From Mixophyes australis (lineage: Eukaryota > Chordata > Amphibia > Anura > Limnodynastidae), in the NCBI GenBank assembly GCA_036250195.1, contig JAVHZZ010000001.1, positions 400,820,117-400,884,116 on the forward strand: a stretch of DNA of 64,000 nt, given 5' to 3'. The position numbers were made by a program, and so were the translations under genes. Numbering within the stretch: the first letter of the stretch is position 1; every line of letters begins with the position of its first letter. Positions 20,926-32,530 of this stretch are shown here, piece by piece. The notes beneath the pieces are model-generated. The model searched no databases. It saw nothing but the letters and a program-made list of their open reading frames with translations, and was not told the DNA's origin.

Positions 20926-21859
20926 CTAGACTGTAATTCTGAGCAGGACTTTCAAGACAGCATTGGCTCTTACAAACAAAAATGGAGCATGCCATTCCGC
21001 CAATAATTTGAGTCAAAGCTGAAAAGTGTAATTATTAAAGAATGTGGCAGATGGATCTTAACAGGTTTTGGAATTTATAAAACTGGCAGTGGAGTTAAAA
21101 TTTGTGTCTCAGAGAGCATGAATGCAGATTTAAAATGGCTCACATAATGGACAGAGGTAAACCTTGAACATATGGACCTTTTATCATTTAAAAGAAGAAC
21201 ATGCCAACATGGAACTTGACAGTTCAAATGTCTGCTTCAGCACTGACTACATACCGCCAGATGAAATAATCCCATTTCTACGGCACAAAATGTTGAAAAC
21301 AAATGAAACAGGATCATCACAAGTCCTTAACAATGGAAGGACTGTCAGAAATGACAGTAAAACAAAACCGGGTATTTCTTAAACCTAAGTCCGCTGACTT
21401 TATTATAAAAGGTTTTAAAGATAAAGATTATGTTATTTCGCTTTTTTTCCAATGAAATGTTCTTTTAACAGTTCAGGCACTTGCTAGTACATTGTAACAG
21501 CAAGAATGTCAATTGGAATGGCATTAACACCTAAGACACTGATGTACAGTCTGAAAAAATTAAAAGTTGAATCTCGCAAACTTAAATCTGGATGCAAAAA
21601 ACCGTGCCAGGTAATAAATCTTCAAACTCTTGCTGCACCAGACTCTTGGAGATGATCTCCTAAGTGACAAAACATCACTTACCAATAGTGTATTAAAACC
21701 TATCAACACCACTGAAGACATCAGCAAGGAAATAGAAGAACTCTTTGATAATAAACACTCCTAAACATAGGAAAAAACTGCCAGCTCCGTGGGATAATAT
21801 GATAATATCCAGAAATAAGGACTATTAAAATACAAAATGTTGCCAGTAACCTACTTGGA

Positions 21860-22034
21860 GGGCTAGATTTACTAAACTGCAGGTTTGAAAAAGTGGAGAT
21901 GTTGCCTATAGCAACCAATCAGATTCTAGCTGCCATTTTGTAGAATGTACTAAATAAATGACAGAGAGAATCTGATTGGTTGCTATAGGCAACATCTCCA
22001 CTTTTTCAAACCCGCCATTTAGTAAATCTAGCCC
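21860..22034. mobile_element. Palindromic MITE, family A copy 2
   Basis: GGGCTAGATTTACTAAA and TTTAGTAAATCTAGCCC form the ends. The arms carry AAAAAGTGGAGATGTTGCC and its complement. Inserted in the MULE pseudogene, just before the protease part. Confidence 0.93.
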
Positions 22035-22651
22035 GGAGTCACCTTTTGCCAGAGAATGGCTAACTGATGTCATTATTGATAGATTTTTATTAACCAGAAC
22101 AGCAATGGAAAATCTGAGCGTGATGTGAAATTATGTGACTGCAGCTCCCACTTTATGAAGTCCCTTGATATTAGTGGAGGGGCAACTAGTGTGTTCAATT
22201 TCGGGGATAAAAACATACTAGAAAAAACATCTGGTTACTACCTACAAATGTACATGGAAACCACTGGATAATTGTTGTATTCATGAAGTGGATGATTATT
22301 TTGTACCTGGATGAAAATCATGTTTTTTTTACTCCATCTGTTGTCCACATTCAAGAATTTTTGTAAATTTATAACACGAGAAGCTACAGAAAGAATGTTG
22401 ACTGGTCAGAATGGGCTGTTCATGCACCACTTGACTTTCCATCACAAGAAGACTCTTGTAATTGTGGTGTTCATGTGTGTCTTTATGCACATGTAATATG
22501 CAGTGGATCATTTGTACCCTTTCCAAATGACATGGCATGCGTACGGATGTGGATGTTATCTGAATTGGTAAATGCATCTAGAGTCACTGAAAATGCCATA
22601 TTTCCGAAAAACAGACCAAGAAGACAGAAGCCATACCTGAAGAGATAGTGC

Positions 22652-23795
22652 TATCAAAGCCATCTTTTTTCAAAGTTTTCTATCAAGTACTGAGTCAGCT
22701 TTATCGACTTTGTCATAATAACATTGTTGGAGCTTCTGCATATTAATAGCTGCTCTGCGGGAAAGAAGGATATTGAGCTTGGTCTTCAAAGAGTTAATCT
22801 GAGGGAGTAAGGTTGAGTCTTGGTGGTACTCATGGAGGACAAGGAGCATGGCAATTTGGCGCTCGAGCGATGATATCTCCGCTGCTGCCTTATGCTTGGG
22901 AGATGCAGCCAGACTGATCAGCTGACATGGAACAGTCGCCTTATGGGCCTCCCAGTGAACACCTGGGGGTATATCAGGGGTAGAGTTCTCCAGGAAATAG
23001 TTAGAGATGGAAGATTTAACATCTAGAAGAGTGGATTGGTTAAGCAGCAGGAAGTCATCGAGGCACCAACTACCTCAGTATGGTGGTTGTTTAAAGAAAT
23101 CAAGAGGGAGAAACACCCCTGAGTTTTCAGTCCACGAGAGGGAAGTTATACCAGCTTGGGTCACGTGAGGAGTGAGAGAATGGGAAACATGTAGCATGTC
23201 TATGCGCTAGTACAATTGGTGAGTGGCCGAAAAGTGAGAGTTACAGAGACGCCAGGATTTGTATAGGCGATGGTGAGTAAAGTGACATGTGAGATGGATT
23301 CTGGGGGGAGAGGCTTGTCTAAAGCAGGGACAAGGACTACTTTAAAGTCCCCACCAACGATCACATGTCCCCGTGCCACCCGCTCATTGTGTCTAAAGAG
23401 TGTGGTAAAAAAGGGTTTTTGTTTCTGGTTCAGGGCATAAACTGAGACCAGGGTGGCAGGAGCAGAGCAGAGGGTGTCCTCTACAATTAAGAAGCGACCA
23501 TCTGAATCTGCATACGTGTTGGAGTGCAAAAGGGGATTTTGCTATGGATCAGGATAGCTACAAGTCGTTTCTTGCAGTCCATAGAGGCAAAGATGGTCTG
23601 GGAAAACTGTTTACCTTGAAGTTGTGAGTGAGCTCCGGTGAAATTAGTTTCTTGTAAGAAAAAAAATGTTGGCTCTTTCTCTCCTGCAGGCTCCCAATAG
23701 CACAGTGCATTTACTTGGGGTGTTGAGGACGTTGACATTAACGGAGAAGATTTTCAGAGGAATGGCACTGGCAGGGAGTCAGATCTCAAAAGCAG
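22652..23795 (-). pseudogene. Tx1/L1-like LINE fragment, endonuclease region
   Basis: On the minus strand, 23738-23200 reads as an apurinic-like endonuclease in shifting frames: FFFLQETNFTGAHSQLQGKQ, LVAILIHSKIPF, TLVSVYALNQKQKPFFTTLF, then VIVGGDFKVVLVPALDKPLP (the GDFN-type motif has Lys in place of Asn). Sequence further along the minus strand to about 22652 matches the linker before the reverse transcriptase (LKTKLNILLSRRAAINMQK). The reverse transcriptase itself is absent. Frameshifts make it inactive. Confidence 0.8.
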
Positions 23796-23999
23796 AGTCG
23801 AAGGTGGTGTAAAGAGTTAGTCCATCCCAGAGACAAAGAGTAAAGATACAGAAAACTCATCTATTCTTAAAAGCCTACCAGCCACCCGCCTAACCATCTC
23901 CCTATGCTTGATTCCACCACTCTTCCCTCCTGTCTCACCACCTATTTCATCTGCTCCAGCTTCTCTAGTGCAATGTATGCTTGGGGCTTTTGGAGTTTT

Positions 24000-24112
24000 A
24001 TTGGTACTCATTTATTGTTCTGTGCTGTTATACCTTGTTTGGTCTATTGTCTGTAATCTGTACGGTGCTGCGAACAATTTGTAGCGCCTTATAAATAAAG
24101 ATTAATAATAAT
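24000..24112 (+). repeat. SINE/LINE-like 3' tail repeat
   Basis: GTACGGTGCTGCGAACAATT with GTAGCGCCTTATAAATAAA and ATTAATAATAAT is the kind of tail also seen in the SINE at 47255-47335 and in reverse at 34670-34790 and 61355-61470. Confidence 0.6.
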
Positions 24113-24115
24113 ACT

Positions 24116-24770
24116 CTTTTGACTGCATCAGTCTAATAATTTGCAGTTTAGTGTTATACCCAGTGTAATCATTATCCACTATAATTATAGAGCATTCAAA
24201 TAAAGTAATTTATTGATGAGCAAGTTGATACACATGAGGTCTTTATTTTCACCAATCTCAATGGCCACAATTAACCTATAGAGAAATATGTAATTGCCCA
24301 ACTTTGCATGACTAAGATTTGTGCTGTACAGTACATCAATCTGTCAATTCCTTATGTCAAACTGTTCTGATTGATACCTCATGGAGACTCACAAGAGCTA
24401 TGCACATGCAAAATGACTCTGGCAAATCACTGAGAAGCCTCATGTTTGTGCATCATACATATATGAGTCTACTCGTCTAGTGTATATATAACATATGGGT
24501 CTTGTGCACATATAGTATAGAAAACTGCTGGCAGAAATATTGAAATCAATATTAAAGTACATTTTTACCGCAGTGTGAAGTTTAAGTTGTTTCAAATAAG
24601 ATAAAATCAGAGATAATAAATTCCCTCTATGTTATACAGCCAATGCCCCTTTTAAAAAAACATGGAGTGGTCCTTCTGTTCAAGGCCAAAGTCAATTTCA
24701 ATCTTCGTTTTAGGGTTAAGGACAAAAATGGTCGTTATTTGATTGTGATAGGATGCTTGGATGGTCACTT
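24116..24770. other. No gene or clear repeat seen
   Basis: AT-rich sequence without a recognisable reading frame or terminal repeats. Confidence 0.4.
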
Positions 24771-25104
24771 GGGTTCTGATTCATTACGGATCTTAAATGA
24801 AGAGGATTCTTATTTCAGTCTCCTGGACAAAACCATGTTACATTGCAAGGGGTGCAAATGAGTGTTCTGTTTTGCACATAAGTTAAATACTGCCTGTTTT
24901 TTCATGTAGCACACAAATACTTGATAGCTTATTTGTACACAGAAATTTAAAGTTGATATTTGTGTGCTACATGAAAAAACAGGCAGTATTTAACTTATGT
25001 GTAAAACAGAACATTCATTTGCACCCCTTGCAATGTAACATGGTTTTGTCCAGGAGACTGAAATAAGAATCCTCTTCATTTAAGATCCTTAATGAATCAG
25101 GCCC
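24771..25104. mobile_element. Family B MITE, near-perfect full-length palindrome
   Basis: The left half (TTCTGATTCATTACGGATCT onward) mirrors the right half to AAGATCCTTAATGAATCAG, with the centre near 24945. Arms include ACATAAGTTAAATACTGCC and GGCAGTATTTAACTTATGT. It is the most symmetrical member seen here and would fold into a hairpin of about 165 bp. Confidence 0.93.
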
Positions 25105-25129
25105 TTAGTCACTATAGTCTCTCTATATG

Positions 25130-28100
25130 CTCCCAATTCAATTCAAGTGCCCTTTCTCAGAGTTGCATTCCGTGACATAGACAAATACAAATAGGGCACT
25201 CTTATTCTTATGGGAGATTTCAATATAGTTGCTGATCCCAAACTTGATAGATCTGTTCCTCCCACCCATCGTACTCGGTATACTGCCCCCTTCTCTAGAC
25301 TGCTGGCGGAGTTTGGGCTTTAAGATGTTTGGAGGATTCAAGCCCCGTTAGAGTGGGATTACACTTATTACTCCTCGGTTCATAACTCCTACTCCCGTAT
25401 TGATTTAATTTTTAAGGATAAATTGGCACTTCAAAATACAAACTCAATTAAAATCCTCCCAATATTGTGGTACGACCATGCCCCAGTGGTATGGACTTGG
25501 CGATTTCCTAGATTGTTTATTCCCCCTGGCTCATGGCGCTGACCCCTCACTTACTTACTCTTTTAGAAGTCAAAGAAGCACGTATTTAGACTTTAACTAC
25601 GTATTTTGCAACTAATTCCCCAGGGGACACCTCTGTCTTCAACTCCTGGTGTACACTTCAAGAGGTCCTACAGGGTACAGCTATCCAGACGGTAGCGAGA
25701 CTCAAACGCGCATCCCTATATTATCAAACGAAGTTGGAGACGGAGCTCTCTTCTTTTGAGTTTATTAACAAGGTGCATCTTCAAGCGACCTTAAAACACG
25801 TATTTGCACAAACTAAGTCTGAACTTCAAAAACTACTCCTTACTCGTACTCAACAAGCAGAAAATATTATGTTTCAGGTAATAGGGCAGGTAGAATGCTT
25901 GGTAGGAAACTAAGAAGACAAATGGCACAAAACCATATTAAACATTTGGTAGACGATGCTGGAGCTAGAATAACCAACACCAAAGCCATTGCTAATGTCT
26001 TTGCGTCTTATTGCTCCAAATAGTACAACCTGTGTGATTGCACAAGTTTTTGGAGCGAGCTCATCATCTTATCTTTAGACCCTGACTTAAAGGAGACCCT
26101 TAATGCTTCATGGACTCAGTTGGAGATTTTGTCAGTAATTAAATCATTACCCAAGTATAAAACCCCCAGACCTCATGAGTTTATGAACTATTTTTTCTAC
26201 GTTTCAGGCTGAACTTACTATCTAGAACATTTGTTTAATGAAGGCACCCCACAGGGATACTTTCCGTCTGAGATGCTTGAGTCCAGTCTAGTGACGATAC
26301 CCAAAACGGGTAAGGACCCGACCCTGAGTCAAAATTATAGGCCAATTTCCCTACTTAATTCGGCTATAAAGATCTATGCCAAATGAATTGCAAACCGTTT
26401 TAGCCCCCTAATCCCAATCCTAATACACCCAGATCTAGTAGGCTTTTTCTGGGCTGTCAGGCATCTAGTAATACACGCAGAACAATCAAGATTCTGTAAA
26501 AAGTGAGCAGGACCCTAGACGAGTTGTTAATTCTTTCTCTAGATGCAGAAAAGCCTTCGACAGGCTCCACTGGGGATATATGCGGGAGGTCCTTGTCCGG
26601 TTCTGATTTAGTCACGAAATTTTAAACTCAATCATAGCATTGTATAATGGGCCATCAGCATTTGTGTATAGTAATGGTTTCACCTCAGACAAATTTCTAA
26701 TTACTAATGGTACTAGACAGGGGTGCCCCCTCTCGCCCCTGATATTTTTGTTAGCTATAGAACCTCTAGCTGAAAAATCAGACAACATCCTCACCTCCCT
26801 GGAATTACCCTGGTAACAACCTCACATAAACTATGCTTATTCGCTAATGAAATTTTGTTGTTTACCACCAACCCGGAGACGTAGTTACCGATTCTACATG
26901 ACTTGCTACTCAATTATGGCAACACCTCATACTATAAATTAAACACATCCAAAACAAATGCCCTACTTATTAATGTTTCTGGCCCTCTCCTCGTTTGAAG
27001 GGGTCCTCCTCGTATTCTTGGAGAACCTTGTCGATATTAAACTTAGGGATATTGATTACCCCCCCACATAGATACAATTTTTGAGGCAAATTACGTTCCC
27101 CTACTGTTACAATTGGCCAATTTGGCGAGGTCTTGGCAGTGTCACAAGGGCTCTTGGCTGGGCAGAATTGCTGCATTTAAAATATCTATGTTACCCAAAA
27201 TGATGCACCTATTTTGCACACTTTCTTTCATCCTACTCAAATTCTATATAGATAAGCTACGCCACCCCCTTTACCTCCTACGTGTGGAAGGGTAAACCCC
27301 CAAGGCTATCCCACACAGTTATGACTCGTTCCGAGAGGATGGGTGGTTTAGCACTCCCTGCCATAGTCAAATACCAGGAAGTGGCCATACTGGCACAGCT
27401 CCATTATTGGTCTCTCTCAGCTCTTCATAAACTATGGGTTGACCTAGAGAGCAACTTAGTGTAGGTCTTCTCACTGGCAGACCTCTTATGGATTCCTAAA
27501 CCTTGGCGCCCACCATCATCTGAACTCCCTAGGCTTACGAAAGATGCGTTGCAAGTGTGGGATAAGACATTGAAGTCCACAGAAATCATGACCCTTCCTA
27601 CATCCAATCTCTCTATCCTCACCCTAGCGAAATTCATTCCAGACCTCAATCTTAACATATGGTTTGCTAAAGGTGTTACCACTATTAAAACTTTATTCTA
27701 GGGCAAGGCTATTTTATCTTTTTTTTCAACTACAAATACAGTTCCAGATAATAAACTAGGACTTTTACAAATACCTACAGGTGCGTCACTGGTTGACTTA
27801 TTTACGCTCCAAACACCTCACCCTACAACAGACCCCTGCACATCTTTATGCTAGACTAATGACAGGGGCTAACAGGGCTGCCATAACTTTTTTTGTACAC
27901 ATTTCTCAACTCTGAAAGCGAATCGACGAAGCTCTCCTCCCAACGTGCTTGGGAGAGAGACCTAGGCCTGGTACTAAACGAATGTCAAAGTGTGGCCAGC
28001 ACAGTCTAAGGCCTGTTGGCGGAATTATAGAAATGATAGGTGACATTCTACACACTTTCTGGAGCTGCCCTACTGCCCATATTCTGTGGTCTGCAGTGTA

Positions 28101-28168
28101 TGCTATGATATCCCAGGTTAATATACTGATAGATTACAATGCTGGGCGCTCATCAAATAGTTGACCTA
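25130..28168 (+). pseudogene. Tx1/L1-like LINE ORF2, decayed
   Basis: Protein signals in order, in mixed frames, are as follows. The endonuclease end is at 25200-25500 (LMGDFNIVADPKLDRS, IDLIFKDKL, YDHAPV). Reverse transcriptase motifs include IPKTGKDPTLSQNYRPISLL (26298-26357) and TNGTRQGCPLSPLIFLLAIE (26704-26763). The catalytic box reads FANEILLF at about 26848-26871 where FADD is expected, so the active-site aspartates are lost. The C-terminal region has WKGKPPRL (27283-27306) and GGLALPAIVKYQEVAILAQL (27343-27402), ending with a FWSCPTAHILW motif near 28060-28093. Stops and frameshifts are frequent. It may be the same LINE family as 22652-23795, in opposite orientation. Confidence 0.88.
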
Positions 28169-28404
28169 ATATTCTGGATGCATAATATTCCAACTAAATA
28201 TACTTCACAATTGGTTGTATAAAAGATAAACATTTATTAAAATACAGTCAAATTTATGAAATCATTTGTTACCATGAGTGTATAGATATTAGATGATTAG
28301 TTATTTTACATTCAATGGATATAATTCAACAAAGGTATAATCTAGATAATAAAACACATACTACCATACTAATTGATGAAAAAAATGGTAGATAAATGAC
28401 AGTT

Positions 28405-29735
28405 AACTATGGTACTCACAGATCCATTCCGCCACACGGAATGGATAGCTAAGCTGCTCGCAGACCCATTCCGGCACATGAAATAGATGGGCAATGTATT
28501 TACAGACCCATTCCGGGACATGGAATGTATGGCTAAAGTACTCGCAGTCCTATTTCTGCACCCAGAATGGATAGCTATGGTACTCGTAGACCCATTTGGC
28601 ACACGAAATGGATGGGTAATGTATTTGCAGACTCATTCAGACACCTGGAATGGATATTTATGGTACTCGCAGACCCATTCCAGCACCCGGAATGGATAGC
28701 AATGGTACTCGCAGACCCATCCTGGCACTCGGGTGGATAGGTAAGGTACTCGCAGACCCATTCCGGCACCCGGAATGGATAGATAAGGTGCTTGCAGACC
28801 CATACCGGCACTCGGGTGGATGGGTAAGGTAGTAGCAGACCCATTTCTGCACCCGCAATGGATGGGTAATGTACGCACAGACCAATTCTGGCACCCTAAA
28901 TGGGTGGCTAATGTACTCGCAGACCCGTTCCAGGAGCCGGAATGGATGGCTAAGGTATTTGCTGACTCATTCTGGCACCCGGAATGGAAGGTTAAAGTGC
29001 TCAGAGCCCCATTCCGGCACCCGTAATGGATAGATATGGTACTTGTAGACCCATTCTGGCACATGGGATAGATAGCTATGGTACTTGCAGACCCATTTCA
29101 GCACCCGGAATAGATGGGTAATGTATTTGTAGACCTATTCTGGCACCCGGAATGGATGGTTAGGATACTTGAAGACCCATTCCGGCACCTGGAATGGATG
29201 GGTAATGTATTTGCAGACCCATTCCGACACCCGGAATGAATGAATAATGTATTTGCAGACCCATTAAGACACCTGGAATGGTTATTTATGGTACTCGCAG
29301 ACCCATTCCAGCACCCGGAATGGATAGCTATGGTACTGCAATACCCATCCTGGCACTCGGATGGATGGGTAAGGTACTCGCAGACCCATTCCGGCACCCG
29401 GAATGGATAGATAAGGTGCTCGCAGACCCATACCGGCACTCCGGTGGATGGGTAAGGTACTAGCAGACCCATTTCTGCACCCGCAATGGATGGGTAATGT
29501 ACTCACAGACAAATTCTGGCACCCTAAATGGGTGGCTAATGTACTCGCAGACCCGTTCCAGGAGTCAGAATGGATGGCTAAGGTATTTGCTGACTCATTC
29601 TGGCACCCGGAATGAAAGGTTAAAGTGCTCAGAGCCCCATTCCGGCACCCGTAATGGATAGCTATGGTACTGGTAGACCCATTCCGGCAGCCGAAATTGA
29701 TAGCTATGCTTCTAAGTGCTCCATTCCGACATACA
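28405..29735 (-). repeat. 42-bp minisatellite, about 30 copies (right array)
   Basis: Units such as CCCATTCCGGCACCCGGAAT plus GGATAGCTATGGTACTCGCA are the reverse complement of the 18113-18497 unit. A higher-order repeat of about 628 bp is visible: 28625-29060 and 29255-29690 share the same series of unit variants. The next-to-outermost unit variant (GTGCTCAGAGCCCCATTCCG, about 29625-29645) matches the complement of the first unit of the left array. Confidence 0.93.
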
Positions 29736-29776
29736 TTCAGGCTTGCAGAATGGATCAAGAAACCAAGCAGCAGTGG

Positions 29777-31811
29777 CAGGGCCGGATTTACCGCGAGGCA
29801 ACCTAGGCACCTGCCTAGGGCTAGCGGCTCTCGGGGGCACAGCTGGGGGGGACAGGAGCAATTTAAAAAAAAAAATCGGCCCCTCCCCCGACTCGCAGGA
29901 CTGCCCGAGGAGGAGCAGCACGCCGGAGAAGAAAGGCAATAGAAAGGTAAGTAAAACAACGGAGGGACAGAGGTGGTGATGGTGAAGGGGCACAGAAGTG
30001 GTGATGGTGATGGGCACAGAGGTGGTGATGGTGAAGGGCACAGAGGTGGTGATGGTGATTGGCACAGAAGTGGTGTTGGTGATTGAAACAGAAGTGGTGA
30101 TGGTGAAGGGCACAGAGGTGGTGATGGTGAAGGGGCACAGAATTGGTGATAGTGATTGGCACAGAGGTGGTGATGGTGAAGGGCACAGAGGTGGTGATGG
30201 TGAAGGGGCACAGAATTGGTGATGGTGATTGGCACAGAGGTGGTGATGGGCACAGAGGTGGTGATGGTGAAGGGCACAGAGGTGGTGATGGTGAAGAGGC
30301 ACAGAGGTGGTGATGGTGATTGGCACAGAAGTGGTGATGGTGAAGGGCACAGAGGTGGTGATGGTGAAAAGGCACAGAGGTGGTGATGGTGATTGGCACA
30401 GAAGTGGTAATGGTGAAGGGCACAGAGGTGGTGATGGGCACAGAGGTGGTGATGGTGATTGGCACAGAGGTGGTGATGGTGATTGGCACAGAGGTGGTGA
30501 TGGTGATGGGCACAGAGGTGGTGATGGTGAAGAGGCACAGAATTGGTGATGGTGAAGGGCACAGAGGTGGTGATGGTGAAAAGGCACAGAGGTGGTGATG
30601 GTGATTGGCACAGATGTGGTGATGGTGATGGGCACAGAGGTGGTGATGGTGAAGGGCACAGAGGTGGTGATGGTGAAGAGGCACAGAATTGGTGATGGTG
30701 ATTGGCACAGAAGTGGTGATGGTGAAGGGCACAAAGGTGGTGATGGTGAAGGGCACAGAGGTGGTGATGGTGAAGGGGCACAGAGGTGGTGATGGTGAAG
30801 GGGCACAGAATTGGTGATGGTGATTGGCACAGAGGTGGTGATGGTGAAGGGCACAGAGGTGGTGATGGTGAAGGGCACAGAGGTGGTGATGGTAAAGAGG
30901 GACAGAATTGGTGATGGTGATTGGCACAGAAGTGGTGATGGTGAAGGGCACAGAGGTGGTGATGGTGAAGGGCACAGAGGTGGTGATGGTGAAGGGGCAT
31001 AGAATTGGTTATAGTGATTGGCACAGAGGTGGTGATGGTGAAGGGCACAGAGGTGGTGATGGTGAAGGGCACAGAGGTGGTGATGGTGAAGGGGCACAGA
31101 ATTGGTGATGGTGATTGGCACAGAGGTGGTGATGGTGAAGGGCACAGAGGTGGTGATGGTGAAAAGGCACAGAGGTGGTGATGGTGATTGGCACAGAAGT
31201 GGTAATGGTGAAGGGCACAGAGGTGGTGATGGGCACAGAGGTGGTGATGGTGATTGGCACAGAGGTGGTGATGGTGATTGGCACAGAGGTGGTGATGGTG
31301 ATGGGCACAGAGGTGATGGTGAAAGGGCACATGTGATATTGTGAAGGGGCAAAAGTGACAATGAAGGGGCACAGTGTGATGATAGAGGGACAAAAGTGAC
31401 AGAAGCACATACTTGGATTTATACGTATTATTTTTGCAAACAACTTAAGTATTTCTGCCCTGACTTCAATATTTATTAAGTTGTTTTGACCCAACAACTT
31501 AAAAAAACGGGACTGCTTGGTAATTATTTAGGGGTGCCTTTTTCTGCAGCAGGGTGGCCTTGCTCTTTTCACATGTTAGGTACGCCCCCAAAGATGCAAG
31601 CCACGCCCTCACCTCCTTTAGCGGCACATGCTTTCATATCTACTTAACTATAGGGGTATATGGTAGGCATGCGGCGGCACACGCTTTCACTTCTACGTAA
31701 CTATAGGGGTATATGGTAGGCTGCAAAAATATAGTGCTATGGATTGTTTCAGGGAGGGGGTCCAAAAACAGTATCCTGCCTAGGGCCCTATGAGGTCTAA
31801 ATCCGGCTCTG
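29777..31811. mobile_element. Non-autonomous hAT-type element carrying a minisatellite
   Basis: CAGGGCCGGATTTA at the left and TAAATCCGGCTCTG at the right are inverted ends. The flanks AGCAGTGG (29769-29776) and AGAAGTGG (31812-31819) are an 8-bp duplication with one mismatch. Just inside both ends is CACCTGCCTAGGGC / CCTGCCTAGGGC. No transposase is present. Confidence 0.88.
29955..31330. repeat. 24-bp minisatellite (GATGGTGAAGGGCACAGAGG type)
   Basis: About 55 units of GATGGTGAAGGGCACAGAGG plus TGGT, with variants in which GTGAAGGGG or GTGATTGG replaces part of the unit. Longer blocks of unit variants recur, for example ACAGAATTGGTGATGGTGAT. Because the dominant unit is a multiple of three, long chance ORFs of His/Leu/Pro/Ser type appear on the minus strand. 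Confidence 0.97.
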
Positions 31812-31819
31812 AGAAGTGG

Positions 31820-32269
31820 ACACTGCAGGGAGCCAAATCATTCCGGCATTCCAGCAATTCCTGTTTTCACCCATACCCTTTAAAACCTTATATATCTTGC
31901 ACTCTGTAGAATGCCAAGTAAAGTATTTCATTGTGGTTTCAAATTACTACTTCCTTTATCCAGCCTATAACTTCCACCCTAAAGCTGTTTATCAGTGGCT
32001 GAGGAAAATAGAATTTTATCTGACACCAGTTCACAATACGTTAAGTCAAACATGTGTGAAAGTGCAAGAGGGTGGTCTGTTCTTCATGCAGCGTGCACGG
32101 GTGCCTCCCCCATTTCTCAGCTCTTCTCCGCCCCTTAGACTCCACCAGGCATTCATGTGAAGCTTTCCCAGAGCTTGTGATGGGGTCCTGGTCCCGTTAG
32201 GCTGTGAATGAATTGTTGCACAGCTGATGATCAGAGCAGAGCGTCACATGAGCTGACGGTGAAGACAAG
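31820..32269 (+). other. 5' flank or 5' UTR/intron region of GUCY1A1
   Basis: No upstream non-coding exon could be placed with confidence. Acceptor-like AG sites occur at about 32219-32221 (TTGTTGCACAG) and 32198-32200, so the coding exon may begin there if a 5' UTR intron exists. Confidence 0.35.
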
Positions 32270-32530
32270 ATGTTCTGTACCAAGCTTAAAGACTTAAAGA
32301 TATCAGGAGAATGCCCTTTCTCTATGCTGACACAGAGCCAGGGATCAGAGGAAGGTGACGATGAAGTGGCTGGTAGTGCTGCAACAGGGCTCCCTATCTG
32401 CACTGAAGTGTCTGAGACCAGTGTCCGACATAGGAGACTAGAGGATGACCCTCCCCAAAGGAAAAGCAGTCGTACCAGGGTTTATCTGCATACTTTAGCT
32501 GAGAGCATCTGCAAGTTAATCTTCCCCGAG
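32270..32530 (+). CDS. GUCY1A1: GUCY1A1 coding exon 1
   Basis: This encodes the first 87 residues, beginning [18 protein letters not shown] and ending [10 protein letters not shown], with the typical [17 protein letters not shown] segment near the end. A Ser/Glu/Gly-rich part in the middle is the usual variable region of alpha-1. The ATG at 32270 has A at -3. The exon ends on a whole codon (GAG) followed by GTAAAC. The exon covers the alpha-1 N-terminus leading into the H-NOX-like domain, which in alpha subunits does not bind haem. Confidence 0.95.

Larger units (their letters stand above)
18608..22648 (+). pseudogene. Decayed MULE-type transposase with C-terminal Ulp1-like protease
   Basis: Segments in three frames join into one protein-like series. 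The N-terminal part runs 18622-19124 (DWRADQYWWLYLGIHSLPKR, then a TLPSLMENISIERTPSEIYKKK block). A DDE-like MULE core lies at 19203-19770 (LLSYDTTFQLGDFYVSPLIF, MIHDKKKLNVHESFFFTMKE, VIIVTDREFAIVKA). Middle segments are at 20940-21130 (KECGRWILTGFGIYKTGSG) and 21164-21382. A C48/Ulp1-like cysteine protease follows at 22232-22648: NVHGNHWIIVV (His), YLDEN (Asp), and DFPSQEDSCNCGVHVCLYAH (Gln and Cys), ending KRPYLKR-like then TAG 22648. Many frameshifts, stops and three MITE insertions (19768-20560, 20610-20925, 21860-22034) break it. An AG acceptor-like site at 18563-18565 suggests an upstream intron. It is non-functional. MULEs with Ulp1 domains are known in several eukaryotes; the joined reading is my inference. 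Confidence 0.75.

Noticed and set aside
29282..31408. Minus-strand open frame of 708 codons rich in His, Leu, Pro and Ser, and related frames
   Set aside because: It is a reading of the 24-bp and 42-bp minisatellites. All frames stay open because of the repeat, and there is no domain or codon signal.
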